A DNA stretch of 64,000 bases from Pyropia yezoensis (taxonomy: Eukaryota > Rhodophyta > Bangiophyceae > Bangiales > Bangiaceae). The stretch is taken from assembly GCA_009829735.1 (NCBI GenBank), contig CM020620.1:13823420-13887419 (forward strand), written 5' to 3'. Under the pieces are notes generated by a model. The model was not told the origin of the DNA. It was given only the letters and a program-made list of their open reading frames with translations, and made no database searches. The translations under genes were made by a program, and so were the position numbers. Below, in pieces: positions 28,672-38,511 of the stretch; positions within the stretch are counted from its first letter, which is position 1, and every line of letters starts with the position of its first letter.

Positions 28672-31600
28672 GCCCAACGATGGCGGGCAGCCAAAAGTCG
28701 GAGGCGGCGGTAAAAGGTCGGCGGCGACCGGCTGCGGTGACGGTGTTAGGGACAGTGAGAGGGGTAAATGGGCGCGGCAACGAGACAGTCGCAGTGATGT
28801 TGCCGCCACTGGCACCGCCACACCGCCATGGCGTGCCTGTCGTGGACGGCAGCAGCGGCGCGGAGAGCGTCGAGGGGGCGGCACCCCGCCGCACCACCCA
28901 CCCATCCGCCGTCTGTGGAGCTGATCCGCCCCCTCCCCACAGACCGACGCACCGCCACGCCAGACGCGGACGGGCGGTCGAGCGGCCACCCCCGCCCACC
29001 GCCCGCAGCCGGCAGGGGGATAGGTGCTGGCACACGCCGCTCGCTGGCGGTGAAAGTGTCCGCGGCGGCGGGCAGCGTACCGCCGCGGCGCGTGTTGCTC
29101 GCGCTGCCGTTGGGAGGGGGAGAGGGCTGCCGGCCTGGCGGTCGCGCCGCACGCAGCGGGGCGGGGAGTGCCTCCACAACCTCTTGCCTGTGACATGCGC
29201 GCCACGCGGGTGAGTCAGTCTCTATGTACCAGAATGGCATGAGGGGTGGACGGCTGACACCCATCCCGAGATGGGTCCGTGTGGACCGGGCAGGCGGCCG
29301 CCTGTTCTATGGTGTTTTTTTAGGCTGCGGCTGGACACCGCACCGCCGGGGGCCGGGAATGACGAGAGACACAATTGACTTGGTCGGGTGCGTGGATGAC
29401 GCCGTAGTCAAGTGTATGACTACAGGTAGTTGAAAGGTGCCGTTGAGCCTCTCAGCCTTCGGTGACCACTCACAGAGCGTGCGAGAGCTCGTGGATGTCC
29501 TTGTTCTGTATTGTTGACTGGTACATCTGAGGCAACTTGCGTAAGCTCTGTATTTAAGTGCCTGTTGCACTTTCGGTGCTTTAAAGCGCGTGCCCTCGCC
29601 TCGGTCATGTGGTTCCTCTTAAGCTGGCTCTGGCTTTACACCCGCCCGAGCCTGGTTGACTCGCTCGAGCAGTGGAGTCGAGAGCAGCTCTCTGCAGCCA
29701 GCCACACCGGGATTGCCGAGCACGGATGAAGGGGCCCTTGCACGGAGCTGCCACCCCGGCGACGACGGGTATCGGCGTGTCTCGACCCACCCCCTCCCTC
29801 TGCCCGGTGGCTGCCGCCTCCGCGCCACACCACCCACAATTACTGGCCGAAGGGAGGGGGAGAGCGCATCCACGAAAAGAGTGCGCCAAAAGAGTTGGCG
29901 CGTGCCCCCCAAGCCACCAGCAGACCACAGGAGGAGGAGGAAGCAGCGTCGGTGGGGAAGCAAAAAAATAAAAAGGAACCAAAACGAAAGGACGCCGCAA
30001 CGCACCTGCCACACAGCCGCCGCGTGGGTTTGCCGCATGCCTCGCCCACACCCCGAGGGCCGTGTCCACTTCCGCTGTCAGGGCTCTGCCGCCGCAACGG
30101 GGGGAGGGGAGGCGAAGGAAGCGCACCGCATCGACCCGGCTGGCGTGCACCGCCACTGTCAGGGGGGGGGGCGGTCGCGCGGCCCGCGCCTGCCACAACC
30201 GACCAGTGGCAGATACAGCCCCCGCGTCGGGCGGCGCCGGGGACTACCTGCGGCACGCGCCGCCCCGACACACTGCCTCCCTGCTGGCCAGACCCCCGCC
30301 GACCTCGCCTCCCCCTGGTGAGGCGTGCGCCAGTTGGCGTCGCGCCTTGTTGGGGTTTCCCCGCGCTGGGGACCGTGGGGTTGCTTGCATGGAGGGGGGT
30401 AAAGGAGCGCCACCGGCGGTGTTGACGGTGAGGGCTTGACGGTGACGGCGGGGCTTCGGCGGTCGCCGCGTGGTGGCGGCGGCTGCCGCGGCGCCGGCTG
30501 CGGCCGTTGCCGTGGCGGCGGCGGTTGGTGACGCAGCGTGTGTCGTTTCCTCCCGCCCCAGCCGCGGGTGACGGTGGCAGCTGCCGTCATTGAGGGTGCG
30601 CATGGCCGCCGTTGCGACGGCTGCAGCGCCCCCGCGCGGGGGGAGGGGCGGGTGCCGGCCGCGCAGGGCTGCTGGCTGTGTGGAGGGTGGCTAAGGCGTC
30701 GTCTTCGCCCCCCCCCCCTTCTCTTCCTTATCGTGTCGATGTGGCCTGCTGCGCTGGTCGAGTCGTACTGCTGATGGGGGATGAGCGGCCCGGAGGAGCC
30801 TGGGACTCGTCCAAGAGCTTTCCCGCGCGTTCTTCCCCGCCCGTAGTATCTGGCAACGAGGAAGGGCAGGCGGGAAAGCTAGGGGAGTGCACGGCACCCA
30901 ACGACGGTGGACGAGGTTGTCGATGCAAACCTGAACTGAGGACTGGTACAGACACCACAGCCGCCTTGGCAGACAGTTGCAACGGCGACATTTGGGGGAG
31001 GGTGTGCCATCACCAGTCGCCCCCTCGCGGGAAGCGGCAAGAGAGACGGCCCTCCGTGGCGAGCTCCCCCAGCACCTTCGAACCGCTACTCAGAGACAGG
31101 TTGCCCCAACGGGGGCGGCAACCACGGCCAACCCCACGCAGCAGGGTGCTGCTTGTCCCAACGACCGGGGGGAGGCGTGCACTCTTCTTCCCCGTCCGCA
31201 GAGCTCATGGAAAGAGCCCCCGCCCGCCGTACGGTGTCTGGGCACGCGATGCTGAACGATCCCTCTTGGCCGGCGTCGACTGGGGCTCGACGCTTCGGCG
31301 GCGGCTGCTGAAGAGTGAACAATGACCCGGTCCGCCTGTTGGCAAGCGCCATCTTTGTGTCTCACCATACTATAATTACACTTGCCTGGAATTGATAGAC
31401 TTGATTCAATCGCTCTGATCCCCTCGAGACTGAATTTCCCCGGGATCCCTTATGGCTGCTGGCCTCACGCGCTGGCGCGTGCACGTCCGCTGAGGGCCAA
31501 TGGGAGCGGTTGTTGTGGTGGTCTGGGGTAAACCGTACTGTACTGGGTGCCGCCCGTCGGCGCCTCACGATCTGCAATCCCCCCCCCCCATTCCCCCCCT

Positions 31601-32379
31601 TGACCCTGTCAGTGACCGCCGTCCGTGTCCCAGACAGGGCGTCGTGCTCCCGCGTCGCCCCCGCCGCCCCCCCCCTGGCCGACTGAGCGCTGTTCTGCGG
31701 CTTTGGGGTGACGGTTGAGTGGCCTCGCATGGCCGATCCGCCCCCCCGAGGCATCGTCGAAACTCACCCACCACGGCGGCGCCCGCGCGCATGGGCGGCG
31801 GGGGTGCCATCCCATCCCCGTTTCCGAGGCAGCAGCGCCCGCCACCACCCAGCAGATTCCGCATCCGCGAGATTCCCCCTGGACGCGGCGGGCGCCCCAT
31901 ATATTCGCCCACGAGACCCGCTTGCATCCCCTATGCGCCACCACCACCGGCCCGCGGGGAGGAGGGGGCGGTGGTGCGGGGTGGGGGGGGTCATCCCCCC
32001 CCCCCCACCCCCAAGGGAGAAGTGGGGGGGGGGCGAGACGCTCGCCGTCCCTTGCCCCGCCCGCGCTACCGGTCCGAGGGGGTTGCTGTCGTCGGCCGTC
32101 GACGGCGGCGACCGATGATCAGCAGTGTCCTCCCGGCAACCGGCGATCACCCTGGGATACCCCGAGCTACCATCACGCCCGCCTTCGCCAACCTTCACCG
32201 TGTTCTTCGTCAAGCTCCACCCCCTTGGTCAATCCATCACCGTCCCCAAGCACCCACCGCCCTCTTCCTTGACCCCTCCCCCTCCCCACGGCTCACCACC
32301 TCCTCCTCCCTCCCGTCCCCGTCCCCCCACCCCCATCACCTAGTCTCTCCACCCCCGCTGTCGCGCAGGCTCGGTCACC
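28672..32379. other. Host-like GC-rich region, no gene recognised
   Basis: Returns to high GC, with less GC-rich islands near 29200-29650 and 31330-31450. Reading frames of 100-240 codons on both strands have biased composition and no recognisable domain or motif. Short genes or exons cannot be excluded. Confidence 0.4.
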
Positions 32380-33645
32380 ATGCATCCGGCGGCGCCACGC
32401 GCCACCGCCCCCGGGCGGTCCATGCCGGTGGTGCCCCTGCCGCCGCCACAGGCGGCGGCTGCCAAGCAGGCGGCGACGCCGCCCCCCGGGTGGGGCCTCC
32501 CCGGCTCGGCGTCCACCTGCTCGTCGGCTGGCTCTACGGGCGACTCGCCGCCGCCGCCGCTGCCGCCACCGCGGATGCGGGCGCCGTCGGCGCCGCTGGC
32601 GCTGTCCCCCTCCCTCGCCGCCTCTGCGCCGCGGCGACAGCGGGCGGTGGCGGCGGCGGCAACCGCGGGCACGCCCGCTGCCGCCCCCGCCAGCATTACT
32701 GCTGACACCTTCACCACCCCCATCCCCACCCTCACCCCCGACGCCGCCGCCGCCGCTGCTGCCCGCTCACCCTCGCCGCTGCTCCTGCCTCCAACCGACG
32801 CGGACGCCAACGATGGTGGGTGGGATGCGTGGGACGACTGGGGTGCGCCGACGGTGCCGCCGCCGTCGCGGTCGCGGCGGGCGGCGGGATCCCCGTCGTG
32901 CTCCACGGACTTTGCGCTCATTGACTTTGGGCTGCCCCGTGGGGGGGCGCCGCCGCCAGCCGCCGCCGCCGCCGCCGCCGCCGCGTCGCCAGCTCCCCCA
33001 CTGGCCACACTGCCGCCGCCGCCGCCGTCGGCGGCGGCCGTGGCGCCGCGCCGCCGGTGGGCGCCGCCGCCCATGCCGCTGCCGCTGCGCCCCCCGACGG
33101 GGCAGCCTGGCAAGGCAGGCGAGCCCGCGGCGGCGGCGGCGGCGGCCGACTGGGAGGAGGAGGAGGAGGAGGACTGGGGCATCACGCCCGTCACGCCCGT
33201 CACGCCCGCCACGGCCGGCGCGGCGGCGGCGGGTGCGCACGTGGATGCCGACGGTTGGCCGCTGGGCGCCGGGACGCGAACCGCCGCCGCCGCCGCCGCC
33301 GCCCCCTCTCCTGCGGGCGACGGCGGCGGCGTCTACCACACCAGCCGCATCCCCCTGGCGCGCGTCTACGTTGTGACGGTGGGGGGCGTCGAGTACGCGG
33401 CGTGCACGCCCGAGGCGGCGGCCGCGGCGGCCGCGGCGGCCCGCCGGGGCCTCCCTGGTGGGTACGAGCCCGCACCGGCAGCGTCCCGCAGCGACCACCG
33501 TCGCGAGCTTCTCCGCCCGGCCGAGCGGGAGGCGGCGGTGGTGGCGGCGCACGCCACGGCGGCGGGGCGGGTGCCGGCCTTGGCAGCCGCTCGCGCCGCG
33601 TTTGTATCGGCCATGTACATGGCGGCGGGGCGGTCGGCGCCATGA
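32380..33645 (+). CDS. Hypothetical low-complexity protein with acidic Trp motifs
   Basis: 421 residues from the ATG in TCACCATGCA. Mostly Pro/Ala-rich and probably disordered. Two short acidic aromatic patches stand out, GGWDAWDDWG (about residues 147-156) and DWEEEEEEDWG (about 257-267), plus STDFALIDFG between them. Such W-acidic motifs are common in trafficking proteins that bind adaptor or coat appendage domains, but that link is only a suggestion here. The C-terminal ~110 residues are less repetitive (ARVYVVTVGGVEYAACTPEA, then an Ala/Arg-rich helix). No family was recognised. Its coding status rests on length, ATG context and the non-random C-terminus. Confidence 0.5.
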   Translation: MHPAAPRATAPGRSMPVVPLPPPQAAAAKQAATPPPGWGLPGSASTCSSAGSTGDSPPPPLPPPRMRAPSAPLALSPSLAASAPRRQRAVAAAATAGTPAAAPASITADTFTTPIPTLTPDAAAAAAARSPSPLLLPPTDADANDGGWDAWDDWGAPTVPPPSRSRRAAGSPSCSTDFALIDFGLPRGGAPPPAAAAAAAAASPAPPLATLPPPPPSAAAVAPRRRWAPPPMPLPLRPPTGQPGKAGEPAAAAAAADWEEEEEEDWGITPVTPVTPATAGAAAAGAHVDADGWPLGAGTRTAAAAAAAPSPAGDGGGVYHTSRIPLARVYVVTVGGVEYAACTPEAAAAAAAAARRGLPGGYEPAPAASRSDHRRELLRPAEREAAVVAAHATAAGRVPALAAARAAFVSAMYMAAGRSAP

Positions 33646-33984
33646 TGCGGTGATGAGGGGGGGGGTGGGGGGGGGGCGGGAGGCGGGGCCGGTGGGAATG
33701 CAGGGCTTTTGCCCGCGTGCAGATTCCCCCCGATGTGGGGGGCACAAGCGCGGTTGTGTGCCAGGCAGCTGAACTTCTTTTCACTCGTGCACGGGCAATC
33801 GGTGGAGGGGGGAAGACGGCAGAGGCGGCAAGGAGCTGGCGTGCATAGATGGCGAATGATCGTGAACTAAGTGACCCACCCGTCCCCCTCCCCCCACCCC
33901 CCCGCTCCCCCTCTGCTGCCTCTCCCTCCTGCTCCCGCTCCCCCCCCCGCCTCCTCGCCCCCCCTCCCCCCTACCTACCGCCCG

Positions 33985-35067
33985 TCACTTGCCCCCAAAC
34001 GGGGGCCCAAAGACGGTGCTATCCCACCACCGCCGCCCCGGGCGGGCGGCCCAGCCAACCCCCCCCCGGCAGCCACACCCGCCCGCCGTCACCACACACT
34101 CGGACCGGTGGCCCGCCCGCCACGCGCGCTCCTGACACGCGCGGGAGCAAAAGCGGACCGCCCGGCAGCGGCCACACGCCTGCAGGCGTCCCCCCCCCCC
34201 GCCACACACGTCACACACGCGGCGGGCGGCGTCCTCGGCGAGCGTCTCGGCGAGGCCCCGGAGGACGCGGCCCGCCTCGGGCAGGTCCGCCACGCCCAGC
34301 GTCTCGAGCCGCCCCCGCGCCGCGTCGACGGCGCCCGCCAGGTCGTAAACGGCGGCCTGCCGCCAGGTGCGGGTGTCGGGCATCAGCTCCACGAGGAGCA
34401 CCAGGTGGGTGCGGAAGCTGTCCCCGTCGCCCGCCGCGACGGCCGCCCGGAAGGCGTTGACCAGCACCGCCGCCGCGGAGCGGCAGCCACACCCGTCCGC
34501 CCGCGCCTCGGCGCGGACGTCACCCGCAAAGAGGAGGCGCGTCGGCAGCGGGGCGGTGGAGAGGAGCTCCGACAGCACCCGCGCGGCGCAGGCCGACACG
34601 ACCGGCGCGGCGGCGGGGGACACCTCAGCAGGGCGTTCATACATGCCCCATACCCCCAGCAGCAGCTCACGCCCGCCCGGCGCGGTGCGGAGGCCGTGCA
34701 GCAGGCCGTGCGTGTCGGTGACGGCGTCGCCCAGCAGGAGGAGCAGCTTGGCCTGCACCGCCGCCGACCGCACCGCCCCCGACGCGACGAGCGCGCGGAG
34801 GAGCTCCACCACCAGCGCCGCCGCCGCCGCAGACGACGCGTAGGCCGCGTCCAGGGGCCCCCCCCCGACCTTGCGCAGGTACAGCCGCGCGGCGGTCGGC
34901 TCGGGGCCGGCCGTGTCGAGGGCGCCCGAGTAGGCGTGGCGGAGGGCGTCGCCAAAGCGGGCGGCGGTGCGGGTGTTGAGCGTCACCACCCCGCGGATGA
35001 TGACGGCGAGGGTGGAGAGCACCTCTGACGCCAGCAGCACCACCGCCTGGTTGTTGTACAGCAGCTC
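33985..35067 (-). CDS. MYND-type zinc-finger protein, main exon
   Basis: About 360 residues. A mostly helical Ala/Leu-rich region (ASEVLSTLAVIIRGVV, AKLLLLLGDAVTDTHGLLHG), possibly armadillo-like, is followed by a C-terminal MYND finger at about 34095-34215. The finger has all eight ligands: C-x2-C-x9-C-x2-C-x5-C-x3-C-x8-H-x3-C (CDVCGGGG...CGRCRAVRFC...HRSEC). MYND domains bind proline-rich partner motifs. The frame continues upstream of any ATG to ELLYNNQAVV, right after an AG preceded by a C-rich tract, so this looks like the 3' exon of a larger gene whose 5' part is 35207-35826. Confidence 0.75.
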   Translation of the reverse strand, partial: ELLYNNQAVVLLASEVLSTLAVIIRGVVTLNTRTAARFGDALRHAYSGALDTAGPEPTAARLYLRKVGGGPLDAAYASSAAAAALVVELLRALVASGAVRSAAVQAKLLLLLGDAVTDTHGLLHGLRTAPGGRELLLGVWGMYERPAEVSPAAAPVVSACAARVLSELLSTAPLPTRLLFAGDVRAEARADGCGCRSAAAVLVNAFRAAVAAGDGDSFRTHLVLLVELMPDTRTWRQAAVYDLAGAVDAARGRLETLGVADLPEAGRVLRGLAETLAEDAARRVCDVCGGGGGRLQACGRCRAVRFCSRACQERAWRAGHRSECVVTAGGCGCRGGVGWAARPGRRWWDSTVFGPPFGGK

Positions 35068-35206
35068 CTTGGCGCCGGGCCGCCGCGGGCGGGGGGGGGG
35101 AGGGGGGGGGGGGGGGACGTGACCCCACCCGCCCCGGCGGCGGCGGCACCGTCGACGGGCGGCCGCCCGGCGGCAGCCGCCGTCGCCCCCTCCCCCCGCT
35201 TCTCAC

Positions 35207-35826
35207 CCCCCCCCCCCCTCCTCCTCCCCCTCCTCCTCCTCGTCCTCCTCCTCGGGAGGGAAGTACCGCAGCGACGCCACGTACCGCACGAGGGCGGCGG
35301 CGCCCCGGGCGTCAACAGCGAGCATCCCCGCCGCCTCGAGGTGGTCCGCCAGCAGCTCCCGCGCGTAGCAGAGGGCGTGGACGTCTGACGGGAGGCGACG
35401 GAGGGAGCGGAGCTCCGTCGACCGCCGCAGCCGCTCGCCGCCGCCGCCGCCGCCACCACCACCATCATGGCCGCCGCCGCCGCCGCCGCCGCCGCCGGCA
35501 TCCCCCCCCCCCGGGCCGCCGTCGGGGGGGGGCGGCCACGCGGCGGCGCGGGCAATGGCCAGCTCACAAAACGTGCGGATGGGGGGCGTCAGCGCGCACG
35601 GCGGGCGGCCGCTGCCGCTGCCGCAGCCGCCCCCACCGGCGGCCGAGCCCCGCCGCCCGCGGCTGGCCCCGCCGCCGCCGCCGCCGCCGCCGCTGCTGCT
35701 GCTGTGGCCGGCCGGCCGGCCGGCCGCGTCGGCGGTGGCGGCGGCAGCGTGGCGGGGCGGTGCCGCGGGGGCGGCGGCGACGGCAGCGTCACGGCGGGGA
35801 TGTCGGGGGGGGGCAACGTGCGCCAT
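35207..35826 (-). CDS. Probable 5' exon of the MYND-finger gene
   Basis: The open frame from the ATG at 35826 encodes a Gly/Pro-rich N-terminus, then protein-like sequence: IRTFCELAIARAAAW, then LRSLRRLPSDVHALCYAREL, then GAAALVRYVASLRYFPPEEE and an acidic Glu run. It ends at a GTGAGAAG donor-like site beside a 13-base C run (about 35206-35218). An AG at 35068-35069 is the natural acceptor, but the phases disagree by one base, so a homopolymer length error or another splice site must be assumed. The adjacency and the helical-repeat style of both parts favour one gene. Confidence 0.5.
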
Positions 35827-37881
35827 GGCAGCGTCCCCGGGGGGAGGGGGGGGGGGCGGGCGGCAGAGGCGGTGGCCGAGGCGGGTGTCGGAGGCGGGAG
35901 GAGGGGGCGGAGCAGACAGCGGGGGGGGGGGGGTTGAAGGGGAGGCGCCGGGGGGGGGCGGGGGGGGGGGGAGATGGATGGGGTGGACGGGCAGGAGGAA
36001 TGGTGGGCGGGGGGAGCGAGGGGAGGTGGGAGGAGGTGGAGCGCGTGCAGGAGGGAGCGTGCGCGACGCAGGGTGGGGTGGGGTGGAGTGGCGGGGGGGG
36101 CGGGGGAAGGGGCGGTGGAGGAGGTGAGAATCGTGGGAGGCCACCGGGGTGGGGTGGGGAGCGCGACGGGAGCGGGTGGCGCAGCGGGCTGGCCCGCGCT
36201 TTGACCGTGGGGGGAGGGGCAGGAGGGTTTTCTGCCAATGGGGCTGGGGGCAAGGCGTCGGCGGGTGGCGGCGGGGCTGGGGGAGACGGGACGCCGAGGG
36301 GTGGACGCCCCCCGTCGCGGCCTGCACCCACTGGCAGGAGCAAGGGCGCGCAGTGGTGCCAGGCGGTCCCGCTCGCGTGCCGCTGACGCAGCGCGGGCGT
36401 GGGCGCTCGGGTGCTGCCTGCCCCGGATGTGGGCAGGCGGGGAGGGGCGGGGTGGGTGGGTGGGTGGGTGGGCGGGAGGGCAGGTGGTGGCGGTGACGGC
36501 CGACACCCCCCCCCCCCCCCCCCTCTCCCCACCCCGCCTGGCCGCCAACCGCGCTGCCGCCGTCTGGGCGAGCGCCCTCGGGCGGGGCCGGGGCGCGGCC
36601 AGGCGGCACCGCCGCACCGCGCGGTTTGGGGAGAGGGGGAGCAGGGGGGGCGCGCCGACCGCGGGGGCTGCGGCAGTTGGCAGAGGATGGAGGCGGGGGC
36701 GCGGGCGGTGATGGCGGGGGCGTGCGGGTGGGTGGTGGTGTGGGGTGGGGTGGGAGCGCGGGGGGGGGAGCAAGCGCGGCGAGAGCGGGGGGCGGGTGGA
36801 GGAGGGGAGGACGGGGGCGCGCGCCCGAGCAGTGGCCCTTGCAGGGGGGATGGGGACGCGACGCGGCCAGCCGCTCCCCCCCCCCCCACCCGCCGTGACG
36901 CACCGTCGCCCGCGCAATGGGCCGCGGCGGCCGCGGCCGCGTGTGCAGGCGGGAGAGGGGGAAGGGGCGGGTGGGGGCGGCGGGGCGGCACCGACCAAGG
37001 GGCGTCGGCGGCCACGGAGAGTGGGGGGGGTGGCCACGGATGGGGCGCCGCGCCCGCGGCGCGCGCCGCCGCTGGGAGGGGGGTGGGCGGCACTCGCTGG
37101 CGGATGTCGCCGCGGCGCTACGTACCACACGCCAGCGCAGAGGAACAAAGGGGGAAGGGGAGGGGGGGGAGGGCGGTAGAGAGGCCCACGGCCGCCACAC
37201 CACCGCCACCCCCTTCCCTCATCGACTCGCCGCCCAGACCCGCACCCCCCCCCCCAGTCTCCCAAGAGCCGCGCGGCGGCGACACGGTTTTCCCGCATGG
37301 GGCGCACCACCACCACGGCTCCACCACTGGACAACCACCCCCTTTGGCCGACAGCACCCAGCTGCTCCCCAGCGCCCCTTGCGGTTGTGTGTTGGGCGGG
37401 CTCGGGGCCGCACGCACGGCAGCGGCGGCGGCTCGCCGCTGTTGGGGCGGATGATCCACGCTCAGTGGGAGCCCCTTGAGGGCGGGGCTCGCGCCGAGCG
37501 CTGGCCCCTCCCACGCAGGGCACCGTCAAGGACACGAGTGTGCACGGGCCAGCGCGCGTGGGACCCCCGATCGTCGCTGCCATCGTCGGGATCACGGGTC
37601 GCCTGGTCGATCGTGTTGCAAGTAGAGTTGAGTGTGTGGCGTCCTGCTTCGAGCAGTACAGCCAGTGGCCAATATCGCTTGTCCACTTTACAGCTGAGAA
37701 TCTAATAATTAATTTGTCACGATCTGCACCCTGCCCAGGCGCCCTGGGTTTGCAGCTAGCGGCTGCGACTTGGTAGAATCCGATGGCACCCCTCTCCCCC
37801 CCCCCCCCCATCCTCAACACCACCAACCATTGATGAGACAACCACCCTCGCACGCACTAGCCAACAGGACAGCGAGGCCTA
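35827..37881. other. Upstream region, no gene recognised
   Basis: Extremely G-rich on the plus strand, with many runs of 7-14 identical bases. The long minus-strand frames are Pro/Arg/Ala strings without domains. GC drops from about 37600, near the left end of the Tigger-type element. Confidence 0.4.
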
Positions 37882-37955
37882 CAGTGCGTACGGGGTTATA
37901 TGTGGGGGTCATCTGGGAAAGTAGCCCACTTTTATTTTAGACTATATGCCAAGAT

Positions 37956-38511
37956 TGTGGCAGTATTGGCAGAAATCGTATCAGACTCACGGCCTGCTAC
38001 CGACCGCGGATCTGTGTAGATGGGGCAGCCGACGTCCGTGCACGCCCCAGACACAGCAATCCAAGAGTCCTTCTTCTTCGTCGTTCAATGTCTCTCCCCT
38101 CGCAATCGTCCCCTCGGCGCGCTGTGCCCGCCCTCATGTAGGGCCGGCGCAGCCCCCCACGTCAGGGCACGCACACGAGCCCGCACGGGCATCCCCCCCA
38201 ACAGGCATGCAGGCGCGCCCACACACGCCGGGCGAAGCCCCCCCCTCGTGCACGCACAAAAAATACAGGTGCACTCACACGAGCCAGGGGTACACGCACG
38301 AGCAGCGCCTGCCACACAGGTCGCCGACAGGCCAGCAGGGCGCCGCCAGCACGCAGGCAACGCAGAGAATCTCGCCCCCGAAGGCGCCAATCAACCACCC
38401 GTGTGATACGCAATCACAGGTGTCGTGCAATCCCGCGCAATAATTGGCCAGCACCTGGCAATCCATAGCCGCGGCCGCAAGCACGCAGTAGATAAGATGA
38501 AATCAGCCACA
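37956..38511 (-). repeat. 3' LTR of the copia element (left copy)
   Basis: 556 bp; on the plus strand it starts TGTGGCAGTATTGG and ends AATCAGCCACA. Confidence 0.93.

Noticed and set aside
35827-37853. Minus-strand frames of 430-750 codons upstream of the MYND gene
   Set aside because: Almost pure Pro/Ala/Arg strings from G-run-rich DNA; several frames are equally open, so they are composition artefacts. Only the part from about 35826 down looks protein-like.
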